This document shows positions 28,036-36,752 of a DNA stretch of 64,000 nt, piece after piece (within the stretch, counting starts at the first letter, position 1; each line of letters opens with the position of its first letter). The translations under genes and the position numbers were made by a program. Under the pieces are notes generated by a model. That model worked only from the letters and a program-made list of their open reading frames with translations, was not told the DNA's origin and ran no database searches. The stretch is from Paraburkholderia phytofirmans OLGA172. GTDB lineage: Bacteria > Pseudomonadota > Gammaproteobacteria > Burkholderiales > Burkholderiaceae. The stretch lies in NCBI RefSeq assembly GCF_001634365.1, contig NZ_CP014579.1, positions 1,984,001 through 2,048,000 on the forward strand, given 5' to 3'.

Positions 28036-29043
28036 TCAGCCGATCCGCTCTTTTCTGCCCCGTCCCAGCACGTCCGCGAGCACGGCAATGAGCAGAACGG
28101 CGCCAATGATCAGTGGCTGCCAGTTTGCGTTGAGGTTGAGGAGGTTCATCCCGTCGATCACGAGCGCAAGAATGAGGCACCCGGACAGAGTGCCCAGCAA
28201 GCTCCCCGCGCCACCGAACAGGGACGTGCCGCCAATCAATATGGCCGCGATAACGGGAAGCAGAAGCGGCTCGCCCATGGCCGAATCTGCTGCGTTGACC
28301 CGCGCCAGATAGATGAGCGCGGCAATCCCGGACATCAAGCCACTGATCGTATAAACAGCAATTTTGCGGCGGCGCACCGGTATGCCTGAGAGCCTCGCAA
28401 CCTCGCTATTGGCGCCAATCGCATAGATTTCCCGGCCGAAATTGAGCCCTCCCGTGACGATCGTCGCGCCAACCAGCACGAACACCATCATGTACACGGG
28501 CAACGGTATGCCGCCGAGGAATCCTGTGCCCAGTGTTCTGAACCCCGTCGGAAAGCCGTAGATTTCGTTACCGCCCATGTAATGGAACGCGAGCCCCTGA
28601 ACGACCCACAGCATCCCGTAGGTGGCGAGAAACGGTGGAAGCCGCAGCAACGTCACGGCGAGACCATTGAGCAGGCCGATCAGCGTACTGCATGAAAGCG
28701 CGGTTGCGGCGGCCAGAATCGGCGACCCGCCGGTCTTCATGACGCCCGCCGCGAGACAGGCCGACAGCGTAAGATTGGCCGCGATCGAGAGATCGAAGCC
28801 GCCGGACAGGATCACCAGCGTGAGGCCGGAAGCGAGCAGGAACATCAGGCTGGCCTGACGCAGAACGTTGAGCAGATTGGGGGCTGTGGAGAACGCAGAC
28901 GTCGCGAAAGCCAGTGCCATCGCAATCAGAACGATGAGTACGCCGCGATAGATCAGCGTGGCCGTTTCCTCGCGGACATGATGACGCACATCCAGCTGGC
29001 TGACGCGGGACCATACGAAGCGGGAGTTGTTCAGAATACTCAT
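28036..29043 (-). CDS. Sugar-type ABC transporter permease (RbsC family), second
   Basis: This is a 335-residue inner-membrane permease with about 8-10 hydrophobic segments. The BPD_transp_2 hallmarks are visible: LTLVILSGGFDLSIAANLTLSA, the cytoplasmic-loop motif AIGANSEVARLSGIPVRRRKI and GGTSLFGGAGSLLGTLSG. It is the last gene of the importer operon and overlaps the previous permease by four bases (ATGA type). Two distinct permeases suggest a heterodimeric channel. A terminator hairpin follows its stop. Confidence 0.9.
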   Translation of the reverse strand: MSILNNSRFVWSRVSQLDVRHHVREETATLIYRGVLIVLIAMALAFATSAFSTAPNLLNVLRQASLMFLLASGLTLVILSGGFDLSIAANLTLSACLAAGVMKTGGSPILAAATALSCSTLIGLLNGLAVTLLRLPPFLATYGMLWVVQGLAFHYMGGNEIYGFPTGFRTLGTGFLGGIPLPVYMMVFVLVGATIVTGGLNFGREIYAIGANSEVARLSGIPVRRRKIAVYTISGLMSGIAALIYLARVNAADSAMGEPLLLPVIAAILIGGTSLFGGAGSLLGTLSGCLILALVIDGMNLLNLNANWQPLIIGAVLLIAVLADVLGRGRKERIG

Positions 29044-30011
29044 GCTTTCGCTCCATTGACTCTGGACTTGCGCACACTATCGATGACAACGACAAGGAGT
29101 ACCAGCATGCCGACGGACACCACCTGAAGAGAAGACTCAATGCCAAGGAGGTTCAACGCATTGCGCAAAACGCCGATCGTCAATACGCCCATGACCGTGC
29201 CGAACAACCATCCTTCGCCACGCTCGAAAGACGTGCCACCGAGGACCACGGCCGCAATCGCATCGAACTCCATGCCGATTGCCGAGTTAGGCTCGGCAGA
29301 ATTCATCCGGCCGACCAGCACCAATGCCGCCAATCCGACCATCAATCCGCCGAAGACATAGATCGCAATGTGAAAGACTTTGGCCTTGATACCGGCGAGA
29401 AGCAACGCATCCCGATTACCGCCGATGGCGAACACATAGGTGCCGAACCGGGTGTGATACAGCAGGAGATGCGTGAACGCATACGCGAGGAGCGCAAAGA
29501 TCACCGGAAGCGGAATGCCGAGAAGGGTCCACGCGTAGAGCTGAGCGACGCTGGGGTTCGCGACGACAACCGCGTTGCCGTCCGTCAGAACGAGCGCTAC
29601 ACCGTGGGCAATACCGAGCGTACCGAGTGTGACAACAAAGGGAGGAAGCCCCAGCTTCGCGATGAGTGCGCCGTTGAAGAGACCGGTCAGCATCCCCACC
29701 GCTACTGAAGCACATAACGCTAGCGCGATGCCCCACCCCAACCCCAGAGCCTGGGCGAAAACGACCGCACAGAGACTGAGGAGCGCACCCACGGAGAGGT
29801 CGAGCCCCTCGCTCAAAATGACCAGCGTCATCGGCATGGCAATCATGAGCAGGATCGAGACCTGCAGTCCGATGTTGACGATGTTGCCACTCGATGCAAA
29901 CCCGGGCACACCGAGCATCGCCGCCACCACGAGTATGCCGCTCGCCGCGACAATCGACGGCACAGGCCGCCGCTTTCGTATCACACCGACTCGTTCAACA
30001 GTTGCTTCCAT
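29040..30011 (-). CDS. Sugar-type ABC transporter permease (RbsC family), first
   Basis: This 323-residue permease is paralogous to the next gene. Family motifs are MTLVILSEGLDLSVGALLSL, the ATPase-contact loop FAIGGNRDALLLAGIKAKV and GGTSFERGEGWLFGTVMGVLTIGV. It has about ten transmembrane stretches and lies three bases after the ATPase gene. It forms the membrane channel of the importer together with the second permease. Confidence 0.9.
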   Translation of the reverse strand: MEATVERVGVIRKRRPVPSIVAASGILVVAAMLGVPGFASSGNIVNIGLQVSILLMIAMPMTLVILSEGLDLSVGALLSLCAVVFAQALGLGWGIALALCASVAVGMLTGLFNGALIAKLGLPPFVVTLGTLGIAHGVALVLTDGNAVVVANPSVAQLYAWTLLGIPLPVIFALLAYAFTHLLLYHTRFGTYVFAIGGNRDALLLAGIKAKVFHIAIYVFGGLMVGLAALVLVGRMNSAEPNSAIGMEFDAIAAVVLGGTSFERGEGWLFGTVMGVLTIGVLRNALNLLGIESSLQVVSVGMLVLLVVVIDSVRKSRVNGAKA

Positions 30012-30014
30012 GAT

Positions 30015-31538
30015 TTAGCTCCCGTGCATCGCCAGGCGAAGAATGTTCTGTTCGCTCAGGCTTTCTCTGGGCAATTCACCCGAGACCACGCCTTCGCGCA
30101 TGACGTATGCGCGATCGCAAACATGAACAATCTCCGACAATTCAGAACTGATGAGCAGAACGGCGGCACCGTCTTTGATCAGTTTCTCGATCAGATTGAA
30201 AATTTCCGTCTTTGCGCCTATATCAATGCCGCGCGTCGGCTCATCAAATATGAACAGCTTGCAGCCGGCGCTGAGCCATTTGCCAATCACGATCTTCTGC
30301 TGATTGCCGCCGCTGAGGACACGAGCGCTCTTACCGGGGTCACCAGGTGCGATCCGCAAGGAATCAATGAGCGCTTTAGTCGCACTCCTTGCTTTCTCCG
30401 CTTGATACCATCCTCTCGGGAAAAGTTTCCACAGGCTGGCAGTGAGCAGGTTTTCATGCACGGAGCGCTTCAGCGCCAGCCCCTCCTGCTTCCGGTTCTC
30501 AGGAATCAGCCCCACGCCCATCGCCGCGACTTTGTGAGGACCGCCGGTCACCGCCTCCCCAAAAACGGTGACCTGGCCGGTTTCAATCGGGTCCGCGCCG
30601 AAGACCGCCCGCACGACCTCCGTGCGCCCGGCGCCGACAAGTCCCGAGAGTCCGACGATCTCGCCGCACCGGACCTGCAGGTCGACACCGCGAACGCCGG
30701 TGGTGGTGGTCAGCTGGCGCACGTCGAGCGCGACCTTGCCCGGCTCGCCGAAATATTGGCGCTTGTACACCGTCCCGACTGACCGGCCCACCATCAATGC
30801 GATCAGTTCATCGGGTGTCGCCGCGGTGGCCAGCATCGACTGGACCAGACGGCCGTCACGCAATACCGTGACGCGATCGCCGAGGTCGAACACCTCCTTC
30901 ATGCGATGGGAGATATAGACAATCGCAGCACCGGACTCGCGCAGCTTCCTGACGACGCTGAACAGCGCCTCGGCCTCGCGATCGGAAATCGCCGCCGTCG
31001 GCTCGTCCATGACCACCACGCGGGCATGGTGCGAGAGCGCCTTCGCGATCTCCACCATCTGCTGCTGCGCAACGCCGAGGTCGGCCGCGTACGCGTAGGT
31101 ATCGTAGGCAAGTCCAAGTTCTTCGAGCGCGGCTCTCGCGTCGAGATGCATCTTGCGATGATCGATCAGGCCAAAGCGATTGCGCGGTTCACGCCCCAGG
31201 TAGATGTTCTGCGCGATGTTCAGATGCGGTACGAGGGAGAACTCCTGGAAGATCACCGCAATGCCAAGTCGTTTGGCGTCGGCAGGCGACTCGATTGTGA
31301 TCGGCTGGCCGTTGCTGAAGAACTCGCCGGAGTCGGCTCGATACGCGCCGAACAGTACCTTCATCAAGGACGACTTCCCTGCGCCGTTCTCCCCGAGAAG
31401 CATATGCACTTCACCGGCATACAGCTGAAGGTCGACGTCAGTCAGGGCGCGCACACCCGGGAAGCTCTTGCAGATCTTGCGCAATTCCAGAAGAGGCACG
31501 CCGAGGGTCGGAATCGTTGTTTCCATGTTTGCCTTCAT
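30015..31538 (-). CDS. Sugar ABC transporter ATPase (RbsA/MglA-type, two domains)
   Basis: This 507-residue protein has two nucleotide-binding domains, as in RbsA. The first domain has Walker A GENGAGKSS, a signature region LGVAQQQMVEIAKAL and Walker B VVVMDEPTAA. The second domain has a degenerate P-loop (GLVGAGRTEV), signature LSGGNQQKIVIGKWL and Walker B LFIFDEPTRGIDIG. Degeneracy of the second P-loop is normal for this family. It powers uptake of a sugar or sugar-like solute and is the second gene of the operon, after the binding protein. Confidence 0.93.
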   Translation of the reverse strand: MKANMETTIPTLGVPLLELRKICKSFPGVRALTDVDLQLYAGEVHMLLGENGAGKSSLMKVLFGAYRADSGEFFSNGQPITIESPADAKRLGIAVIFQEFSLVPHLNIAQNIYLGREPRNRFGLIDHRKMHLDARAALEELGLAYDTYAYAADLGVAQQQMVEIAKALSHHARVVVMDEPTAAISDREAEALFSVVRKLRESGAAIVYISHRMKEVFDLGDRVTVLRDGRLVQSMLATAATPDELIALMVGRSVGTVYKRQYFGEPGKVALDVRQLTTTTGVRGVDLQVRCGEIVGLSGLVGAGRTEVVRAVFGADPIETGQVTVFGEAVTGGPHKVAAMGVGLIPENRKQEGLALKRSVHENLLTASLWKLFPRGWYQAEKARSATKALIDSLRIAPGDPGKSARVLSGGNQQKIVIGKWLSAGCKLFIFDEPTRGIDIGAKTEIFNLIEKLIKDGAAVLLISSELSEIVHVCDRAYVMREGVVSGELPRESLSEQNILRLAMHGS

Positions 31539-31621
31539 TGTGTGGCTTGAGCAGTCACTGGCGGTGCCGGCGTATCGTTCGAGCGATATCCGGCAGCGCG
31601 ACAGCGCGAACGCGTGGCGCG

Positions 31622-32620
31622 TTAGTTACTCACGACATCGCCCCATTTCGGGCACTGCCGTTTGTCGCCCGGCACTTCGAATGGCGCATAGTTCGTTTTG
31701 TCGATGACGATGCCTTTGATCAGAATGGTCTGCGGAACGGGCTCCTTACGCACCGTCTTCACGGCAGCCATCGTGGCAATGCAGCCCATCTTGTAGCCGT
31801 TGAATTCCGCGGTCGCCAGCAGCCGGCCGTCCTTGATCGCTTTGACCGACTCCGGCACGCCCCCGATACCCACCACCTTGACCTGCTTCTGGCCGGCCGC
31901 CTCCAATGCCTCGATGGCCCCCATCGCCATCACGTCCGCCGCCGCCAGAACACCGTCGATCTTCGGATTCGACTGAATCAGGTTCTCCATCACCTGAAGC
32001 GCCTGCAAACGCTGATAGTTCGCCGGCTGGGAGGCGAGCAGCTTGACGTTCGGAAATTCCTCCAGCGCCTTGTGAAAACCGCGCACCCGTTCGTCACTCG
32101 TGGTGGAACCCTTCACACCTTCGAGAATGACGACATTGCCTGTCCCGCCCATGCTCTTCAGCAGATAACGGCCGACGTCCAGCCCCAGATTGAAGTCATC
32201 GGCAACGACGACGGAGGCGAATTTTCCGCCTGCGACCCGATCGTTGTAGTTGATGATGGGGATGCCGATCGCATTGACCTTCTCGATCTCCGGAACGACG
32301 CCATGAGGGTTGACGCCCATGAACAGCACGACGCTGGGTTTCTTGACACTGACGTCCTCGAGCTCGCTGAGCTGCTCGCCAAGATCATTGGGACGCGTCG
32401 GCGCGTAATGGGTTACCGAAACGCCGAGATCCTTCGCTGCTGCGTCCACGCCGGCGTGGACGAGCGCGAAATGCGGATCGACCTGATTCTTGTAAAAGGC
32501 CGCAACGGTCTCGCCTGTTGCAAACGCGTTGGGTCCCGCGGCCATGCCCAGTGCGAACGCACAGGTGATGAGAATGCGTTTTTTCGCCAGTCGGCTCGTG
32601 AGTTTTGTCGTCAGTTTCAA
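31622..32620 (-). CDS. Periplasmic sugar-binding protein (RbsB-like)
   Basis: This 332-residue solute receptor has a signal peptide ending near PNAFA|TGETVAAFYKNQVDPHF. A type-I periplasmic-binding fold follows, with family blocks such as VVLFMGVNPHGVVPEIEK, IGIPIINYNDRVAG, VILEGVKGSTTSDERVRGF and KIDGVLAAADVMAMGAIEAL. The ligand is unknown. It is the first gene of the importer operon; two LacI-type operators lie in the 312-base region shared with the divergent repressor gene. Confidence 0.9.
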   Translation of the reverse strand: MKLTTKLTSRLAKKRILITCAFALGMAAGPNAFATGETVAAFYKNQVDPHFALVHAGVDAAAKDLGVSVTHYAPTRPNDLGEQLSELEDVSVKKPSVVLFMGVNPHGVVPEIEKVNAIGIPIINYNDRVAGGKFASVVVADDFNLGLDVGRYLLKSMGGTGNVVILEGVKGSTTSDERVRGFHKALEEFPNVKLLASQPANYQRLQALQVMENLIQSNPKIDGVLAAADVMAMGAIEALEAAGQKQVKVVGIGGVPESVKAIKDGRLLATAEFNGYKMGCIATMAAVKTVRKEPVPQTILIKGIVIDKTNYAPFEVPGDKRQCPKWGDVVSN

Positions 32621-32729
32621 GGTCGTCTCCGTTTAACTGTTTTTCGGCGGCCCTCAAGCGAGTGCCCGGTACGCCAGCCCGGTTGCAGGAATGCATCCCG
32701 GGAAGCACATTCAATCTTGCGCACAATCA

Positions 32730-32754
32730 ATGCAATCGTTTGCTTTAAAGCAAA
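32730..32754. promoter_or_regulatory. LacI-family operator overlapping a second palindrome
   Basis: ATGCAATCGTTTGCTT (32730-32745) matches the porin and dioxygenase operators except at the last arm. It overlaps TTTGCTTTAAAGCAAA (32739-32754), a perfect 16-bp palindrome. It lies about 110 bases upstream of the binding-protein start. Confidence 0.7.
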
Positions 32755-32819
32755 TCAATTAGTAATCTTTTACTGTGTCACGAATGCAGTTTTTACCTTT
32801 TTACTATGCAACAATCTTT

Positions 32820-32835
32820 ATGCAAACGTATGCAT
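32820..32835. promoter_or_regulatory. LacI-family operator near the lacI-type gene
   Basis: ATGCAAACGTATGCAT shares the ATGCAA-CG-TGCAT layout of the other three sites. It overlaps a TATACT -10-like element on the plus strand about 100 bases before the repressor start, consistent with autoregulation. Confidence 0.7.
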
Positions 32836-32932
32836 ATACTATCCCGATAGATACACTTGTCAATTCATTTATGACGCCCAGCACATAGGGTTTGTACCTG
32901 CAACATTGAGAGCAACCCTTTGCACCTATACA

Positions 32933-34030
32933 ATGACTTCCATGGCCAAAACATCAGAATCCCGGGCAACGAGCCGCGTCACGATTCGCGAAGTCGCGCT
33001 GCATGCATCTGTCAACGCGTCGACGGTCTCGCGCGCCCTCAATCCTGCAACCCGTCACCTGATCGGAGACGAAGTCGTCCGCCGGGTGCTGGCGTCCGCG
33101 AAATCGCTGGGCTACCGTCAGAACAAGCTCGCGTCGGCGCTTCGCGGGGGCCAGTCGAGGGTGGTCGGGGTGTGCCTGCCCGATATCGAGAACCCGGTAT
33201 TCCCGCCAATTGTCTGTGGCATCGAAGAAGAACTCGCAGCCGTTGGCTATGGCGTCCTGATCGCCAACACCGTCGGCACGTTGAAAGACCAGGAACGCAT
33301 GCTTGAGCAGATGCTCGAGCGCCAGGTGGACGGCCTGGTCCTCGCAACCGCGGCCCGTCACGACCCCCTGGTGCGCCGCTGCATTCTCGACGGCATACCC
33401 GTCGTGCTGGTGAATCGCGCGGAGGAAGGCGGACAGGTGCCGGAAGTGATTAACGACGACTTCCTCTCCATGAGGCTTGCGGTCGATCACCTGGTGGAGC
33501 TAGGGCACAAGCGGATTGCGCATCTCGCCGGCCCTGAGCGCCTCGCAACCGGCCTCTCGCGAATCCAGGGCTTCCAGATGGCGACGCAGCAGCATCGCCT
33601 GAGCGGGACAGTCATCCTCGAAGCCGCCGAATTCACGCGGGAAGCGGGCCGGGTGGCCTGCGACCAGCTGCTGAAAGAGCACAAAAGCGTGACTGCGATC
33701 ATTGCCGCGAATGACCTGATCGCGCTGGGGTGCTATGACGTGTTTGCAGCACAACATCTGACGTGCCCAAACGATATTTCGCTCATCGGCCACAACGACA
33801 TGCCGCTTCTCGACATGCTCCATCCGCCGCTCACCTCGCTGCGCATCCAGCACCGGGAAATGGGCCGCCAGGCCGCCAGACTGCTGCTCGGGATGATTGC
33901 CGCACCCGGCGCGGCCCCACACCGCATTACGCTCCCCCCCGAACTGATGGTGCGCGGCTCGACCGCCGCGCCGCGCAACACGCCGTTGCGAACGAGAACA
34001 TCGAAAACCGCGCCCGCTTCTGCCGAGTGA
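32933..34030 (+). CDS. LacI-family transcriptional repressor
   Basis: This is a regulator of about 365 residues. The N-terminal LacI helix-turn-helix and hinge (VTIREVALHASVNASTVSRALNP, GYRQNKLASALRGGQ) lead into a periplasmic-binding-like sensor (VVGVCLPDIENPVFPPIVCGI, MLERQVDGLVLATA, ISLIGHNDMPLLDMLHPPLTSLRI). The start is 32933, or 32942 for MAKTSES; the upstream part of the open frame is antisense to the binding-protein gene. It is divergent from the importer and surrounded by matching operators, so it is very likely the repressor of importer, porin and dioxygenase operon, released by the imported solute or a derivative. Confidence 0.9.
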   Translation: MTSMAKTSESRATSRVTIREVALHASVNASTVSRALNPATRHLIGDEVVRRVLASAKSLGYRQNKLASALRGGQSRVVGVCLPDIENPVFPPIVCGIEEELAAVGYGVLIANTVGTLKDQERMLEQMLERQVDGLVLATAARHDPLVRRCILDGIPVVLVNRAEEGGQVPEVINDDFLSMRLAVDHLVELGHKRIAHLAGPERLATGLSRIQGFQMATQQHRLSGTVILEAAEFTREAGRVACDQLLKEHKSVTAIIAANDLIALGCYDVFAAQHLTCPNDISLIGHNDMPLLDMLHPPLTSLRIQHREMGRQAARLLLGMIAAPGAAPHRITLPPELMVRGSTAAPRNTPLRTRTSKTAPASAE

Positions 34031-34048
34031 GCATAGAAGCGCTCAGGT

Positions 34049-34822
34049 TCAGCCTGAAGCGCTTCGTTCAGGTGAGCGGATGCACTGAAGCGCGAGCCAC
34101 TCGCGTGGTGAATGGCCGATCCGCAATTTAAAGAGCGTCGAAAACGCGCTCGATGTGAAGCCAAGAACACGGGCCGTCTCCGCCACGGAAATCCCATGTA
34201 CAAGGGCGCACATCGCCGCCCCTATCTGCACCTCCCGGCGCCATCGGCCGACACTGGCGCCCAGTTCCCTGGTAAAAATCCGGCTCAAGGTGCGGCAGCT
34301 GACTGCCGCCCGGTTTGCCGCGTCCTTGAGCGCCATATCCCTGGTTGGATGCATGAGCAGCGCCTCGCATAGCGCCGCGACACGGCTTCCGGATGACGGC
34401 ATGCGGACAGCAAAATGCCCCGCGGTTTCAGGCACCGCGCGCAGCTCGTCGGCTAACAGGGCCACGACCGCTGCATATGAGCGTTCGATAGTCGATCGTT
34501 GCGTCGCCGAGAAAATCGCGATCAATACGTCGGAGCAATTCAGAACGCGCGCCGCCGGTACAAAATCGGCACTCGGGACGGTATCGATTCGCAGCGCGCA
34601 AATATCGGCTTTGTACACGGCCAGGACGCAATAGGTGACAGCCTGCGGAAGCCAGATGCCATTGCCTTGGGTCACACAGTACGCGCGCCGGCCCGCCGTT
34701 ATCCATGCGCCGCCTTGCCGCACATAGAGAAAGCAGCCGGCAGCGGCGGCCTGGGCATGCCGCTGTTCACCCGCGCCAAGCCGCATATCTGTCGCAACAC
34801 AGCTGGAATGCATCATGCGCAA
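34049..34822 (-). CDS. AraC-family transcriptional regulator
   Basis: This 257-residue protein has an N-terminal cupin-like segment (GAWITAGRRAYCVTQGNGIWLP) and a C-terminal AraC DNA-binding domain (ALKDAANRAAVSCRTLSRIFTRELG, SVAETARVLGFTSSAFSTLFKLRIG). It is the last gene of the dioxygenase operon, 54 bases after the cupin gene, and converges on the LacI gene. ATGs at 34822 and 34813 are both possible starts. It may give the pathway a second, activator-type level of control. Confidence 0.82.
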   Translation of the reverse strand: MRMMHSSCVATDMRLGAGEQRHAQAAAAGCFLYVRQGGAWITAGRRAYCVTQGNGIWLPQAVTYCVLAVYKADICALRIDTVPSADFVPAARVLNCSDVLIAIFSATQRSTIERSYAAVVALLADELRAVPETAGHFAVRMPSSGSRVAALCEALLMHPTRDMALKDAANRAAVSCRTLSRIFTRELGASVGRWRREVQIGAAMCALVHGISVAETARVLGFTSSAFSTLFKLRIGHSPREWLALQCIRSPERSASG

Positions 34823-34876
34823 CCTTTGCGGGCCGCCATGGAAAGCATGCGGGCGGTCATCGCTGCCGTCGCCGTA

Positions 34877-35227
34877 TCAGCATTGCTCAGGCCGCAGAAA
34901 CGGCATCGCCAGCAGAATCTTCGCCGGGCTGCGGGAACGGTTGTGCAATGCGCGCCGTTCTCCCGGTGCAATGCGGCACGAATCGAAGGCCGTGAGAATA
35001 GCCTCACCTTCATCGGTCACCACGACGACCTCACCTTCCAGCACCACATAATGTTTTTCAACGGGCGACGCATCCGATGTGGTGTAGCCGCCCGGCTCGA
35101 TCGCCGAAACGCCTAGCCACAGCGATTCCGCCGGTCCGGCTTCATGGCCTTGAAGCCGGACGCACCGCATTGAAAAGTGGTTGGGCGGAAAATATTCCGG
35201 CGCCTCTTCGAAGCGGGTTACGTTCAT
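34877..35227 (-). CDS. Small cupin-domain protein
   Basis: This is a 116-residue single-domain cupin. The first motif is weak (AIEPGGYTTSDASPVEKHYVVLEGE) and the second is APGERRALHNRSRSP. Histidines are few, so metal binding is uncertain. It overlaps the alcohol dehydrogenase gene by four bases and lies in the seven-gene dioxygenase operon. The role could be isomerisation, ligand sensing or dioxygenation; none can be assigned. Confidence 0.75.
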   Translation of the reverse strand: MNVTRFEEAPEYFPPNHFSMRCVRLQGHEAGPAESLWLGVSAIEPGGYTTSDASPVEKHYVVLEGEVVVVTDEGEAILTAFDSCRIAPGERRALHNRSRSPAKILLAMPFLRPEQC

Positions 35228-36201
35228 GGCTTGAGCAGAACCCGGTTAGCCGCGCCGCGGAAAACGGCCTGATACGCGAGCGCCGCGTCGGAGAGATCGA
35301 AGACAAAATCCTCAACGATCGGAAACGGCTTTAACGTGCCACGTTCGAATTCCGGCAGCAACGCGTCGAGAATGAGCGCGCCTTCCGTGCTGTCGAGCGC
35401 GAGCGTATCGATGCCGACATAGGTGTGCTGCCCCCGATAGAACGTGAAGATGTCAAATGGCACCGGACGTTCGATGGTAGAGATGAAAATCTGCGTCCCT
35501 CGCACCGCCATGGCCTTGTTGGCTTTTTCGAAGTATGGACTGCCAACCGTGTTGTACACGATGTCCGCGCCGTGGCCGTCAGTCAATTGACGCACCACCT
35601 CGTCGAGGTTTTGCGACGAGGCGTCGATCATGGTGACGTCGGCGTTCGCATGGCCGATGTACGGTTCATTCGTGCGCTCGACACCCAACACCTTCGCCCC
35701 GGCCTGGGTCGCAAGCTGGATCGCTGCCTGCCCCACCTTCCCGTTTGCGCCCAGCACGAGGACGACGTCGCTCTCCTTCACGCCGCCCGCTCGTTGCAGT
35801 CCTTCGAAAGCGGTCACGAAGGGGACGCCGATCGCGCCCGCCTCCTCCATGCTCAGATTGGCCGGCTTGGCGCGCACACTGCCCACGGGCACAGCGAGAT
35901 AGCCGGCATGCGTGCCGTCGCGCCGGATACCCAGTTCGCCGCCGCTGCCCCACACTTCCTTGCCGAGCATCTCCTGCGGCCCCTCGACAACAACGCCGGC
36001 GTAATCCCGGCCCGGCGTGCGCGGCCAGACCGCATGCGGCATGAAGCCCAGCACCGCCTTCACGTCGCTCGGATTCACCGCGGCGCTCACCACGCGCACG
36101 AGACACTCGGCAAAGTCGACGTCCGGCGCATCTTGCGCGCCAATCTGCAGATCGAGCGACTCGATGTCGGCGCTCTTTTCCAATACACGAACTGTTTTCA
36201 T
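35224..36201 (-). CDS. Zinc-independent alcohol dehydrogenase/quinone oxidoreductase (MDR)
   Basis: This 325-residue medium-chain reductase has a GroES-like N-terminal half (VVSAAVNPSDVKAVLG, PGRDYAGVVVEG) and a Rossmann domain with VLVLGANGKVGQAAIQLATQ. The catalytic zinc cysteines of classic alcohol dehydrogenases are absent, as in NADPH:quinone oxidoreductases. It sits between the gamma-carbonic-anhydrase-like and cupin genes. It may reduce a quinone or enone intermediate of the aromatic route (inference). Confidence 0.83.
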   Translation of the reverse strand: MKTVRVLEKSADIESLDLQIGAQDAPDVDFAECLVRVVSAAVNPSDVKAVLGFMPHAVWPRTPGRDYAGVVVEGPQEMLGKEVWGSGGELGIRRDGTHAGYLAVPVGSVRAKPANLSMEEAGAIGVPFVTAFEGLQRAGGVKESDVVLVLGANGKVGQAAIQLATQAGAKVLGVERTNEPYIGHANADVTMIDASSQNLDEVVRQLTDGHGADIVYNTVGSPYFEKANKAMAVRGTQIFISTIERPVPFDIFTFYRGQHTYVGIDTLALDSTEGALILDALLPEFERGTLKPFPIVEDFVFDLSDAALAYQAVFRGAANRVLLKP

Positions 36202-36212
36202 TGTTTGATTTC

Positions 36213-36752
36213 CTAAAAGGTCAAGATGACAGGTCGAGCGGTTTTATAACGCTCGGCAAGTGTCGCGTAGCGGACAGCTGACGCTGCCATGCCCTCGAAT
36301 TCTTCATCACTCAGCGTGCGCAACAGCCGCGCCGGGTTTCCCGCCCACAACTCACCCGCCCCTACCACCTTGCGCGGCGTGAGGACCGCCCCTGCGGCCA
36401 GCATGCCGCCCGACCTGACGACGGCCCCATCGAGTACGCGCGCCCCGAACCCGACAAACCCCATGTTTTCTATGGTGCAGGCGTGCAAAATCGCGCCATG
36501 GCCAACGGTCACGTCATCCCCGATGATCACTGGCAGACCGTTGGTCGTGCCGTGGATGACCGTGCCGTCCTGGATGTTCGTGCGCATGCCGACCACAATT
36601 TTCTGGACGTCGCCGCGCAGCACGCAGTTGTACCAAACGGACGACTGGCGGCCGATGCTCACGTCGCCGACTAGTGTCGTGCCATGGCCGATGTAGACGC
36701 TCGGATCCACCTGTGGCGCGCCAAATACCGACGCGTCCTGAAGCGCGCTCAT
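36213..36752 (-). CDS. Gamma-carbonic-anhydrase/PaaY-like hexapeptide protein
   Basis: This is a 179-residue left-handed beta-helix protein with hexapeptide repeats and three metal-ligand histidines of the gamma class (VIHGTT, and the pair in VGHGAILHACTI). The family includes carbonic anhydrases and PaaY, a thioesterase that clears dead-end CoA esters in phenylacetate catabolism. Its location in an operon with a dioxygenase and a CoA-dependent cleavage enzyme favours a PaaY-like role (inference). Its start overlaps the end of the BKACE gene by four bases. Confidence 0.85.
   Translation of the reverse strand: MSALQDASVFGAPQVDPSVYIGHGTTLVGDVSIGRQSSVWYNCVLRGDVQKIVVGMRTNIQDGTVIHGTTNGLPVIIGDDVTVGHGAILHACTIENMGFVGFGARVLDGAVVRSGGMLAAGAVLTPRKVVGAGELWAGNPARLLRTLSDEEFEGMAASAVRYATLAERYKTARPVILTF

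Noticed and set aside
31517..32932. N-terminal extension of the LacI-type frame
   Set aside because: It is antisense to the binding-protein gene and the helix-turn-helix starts only at about 32960.
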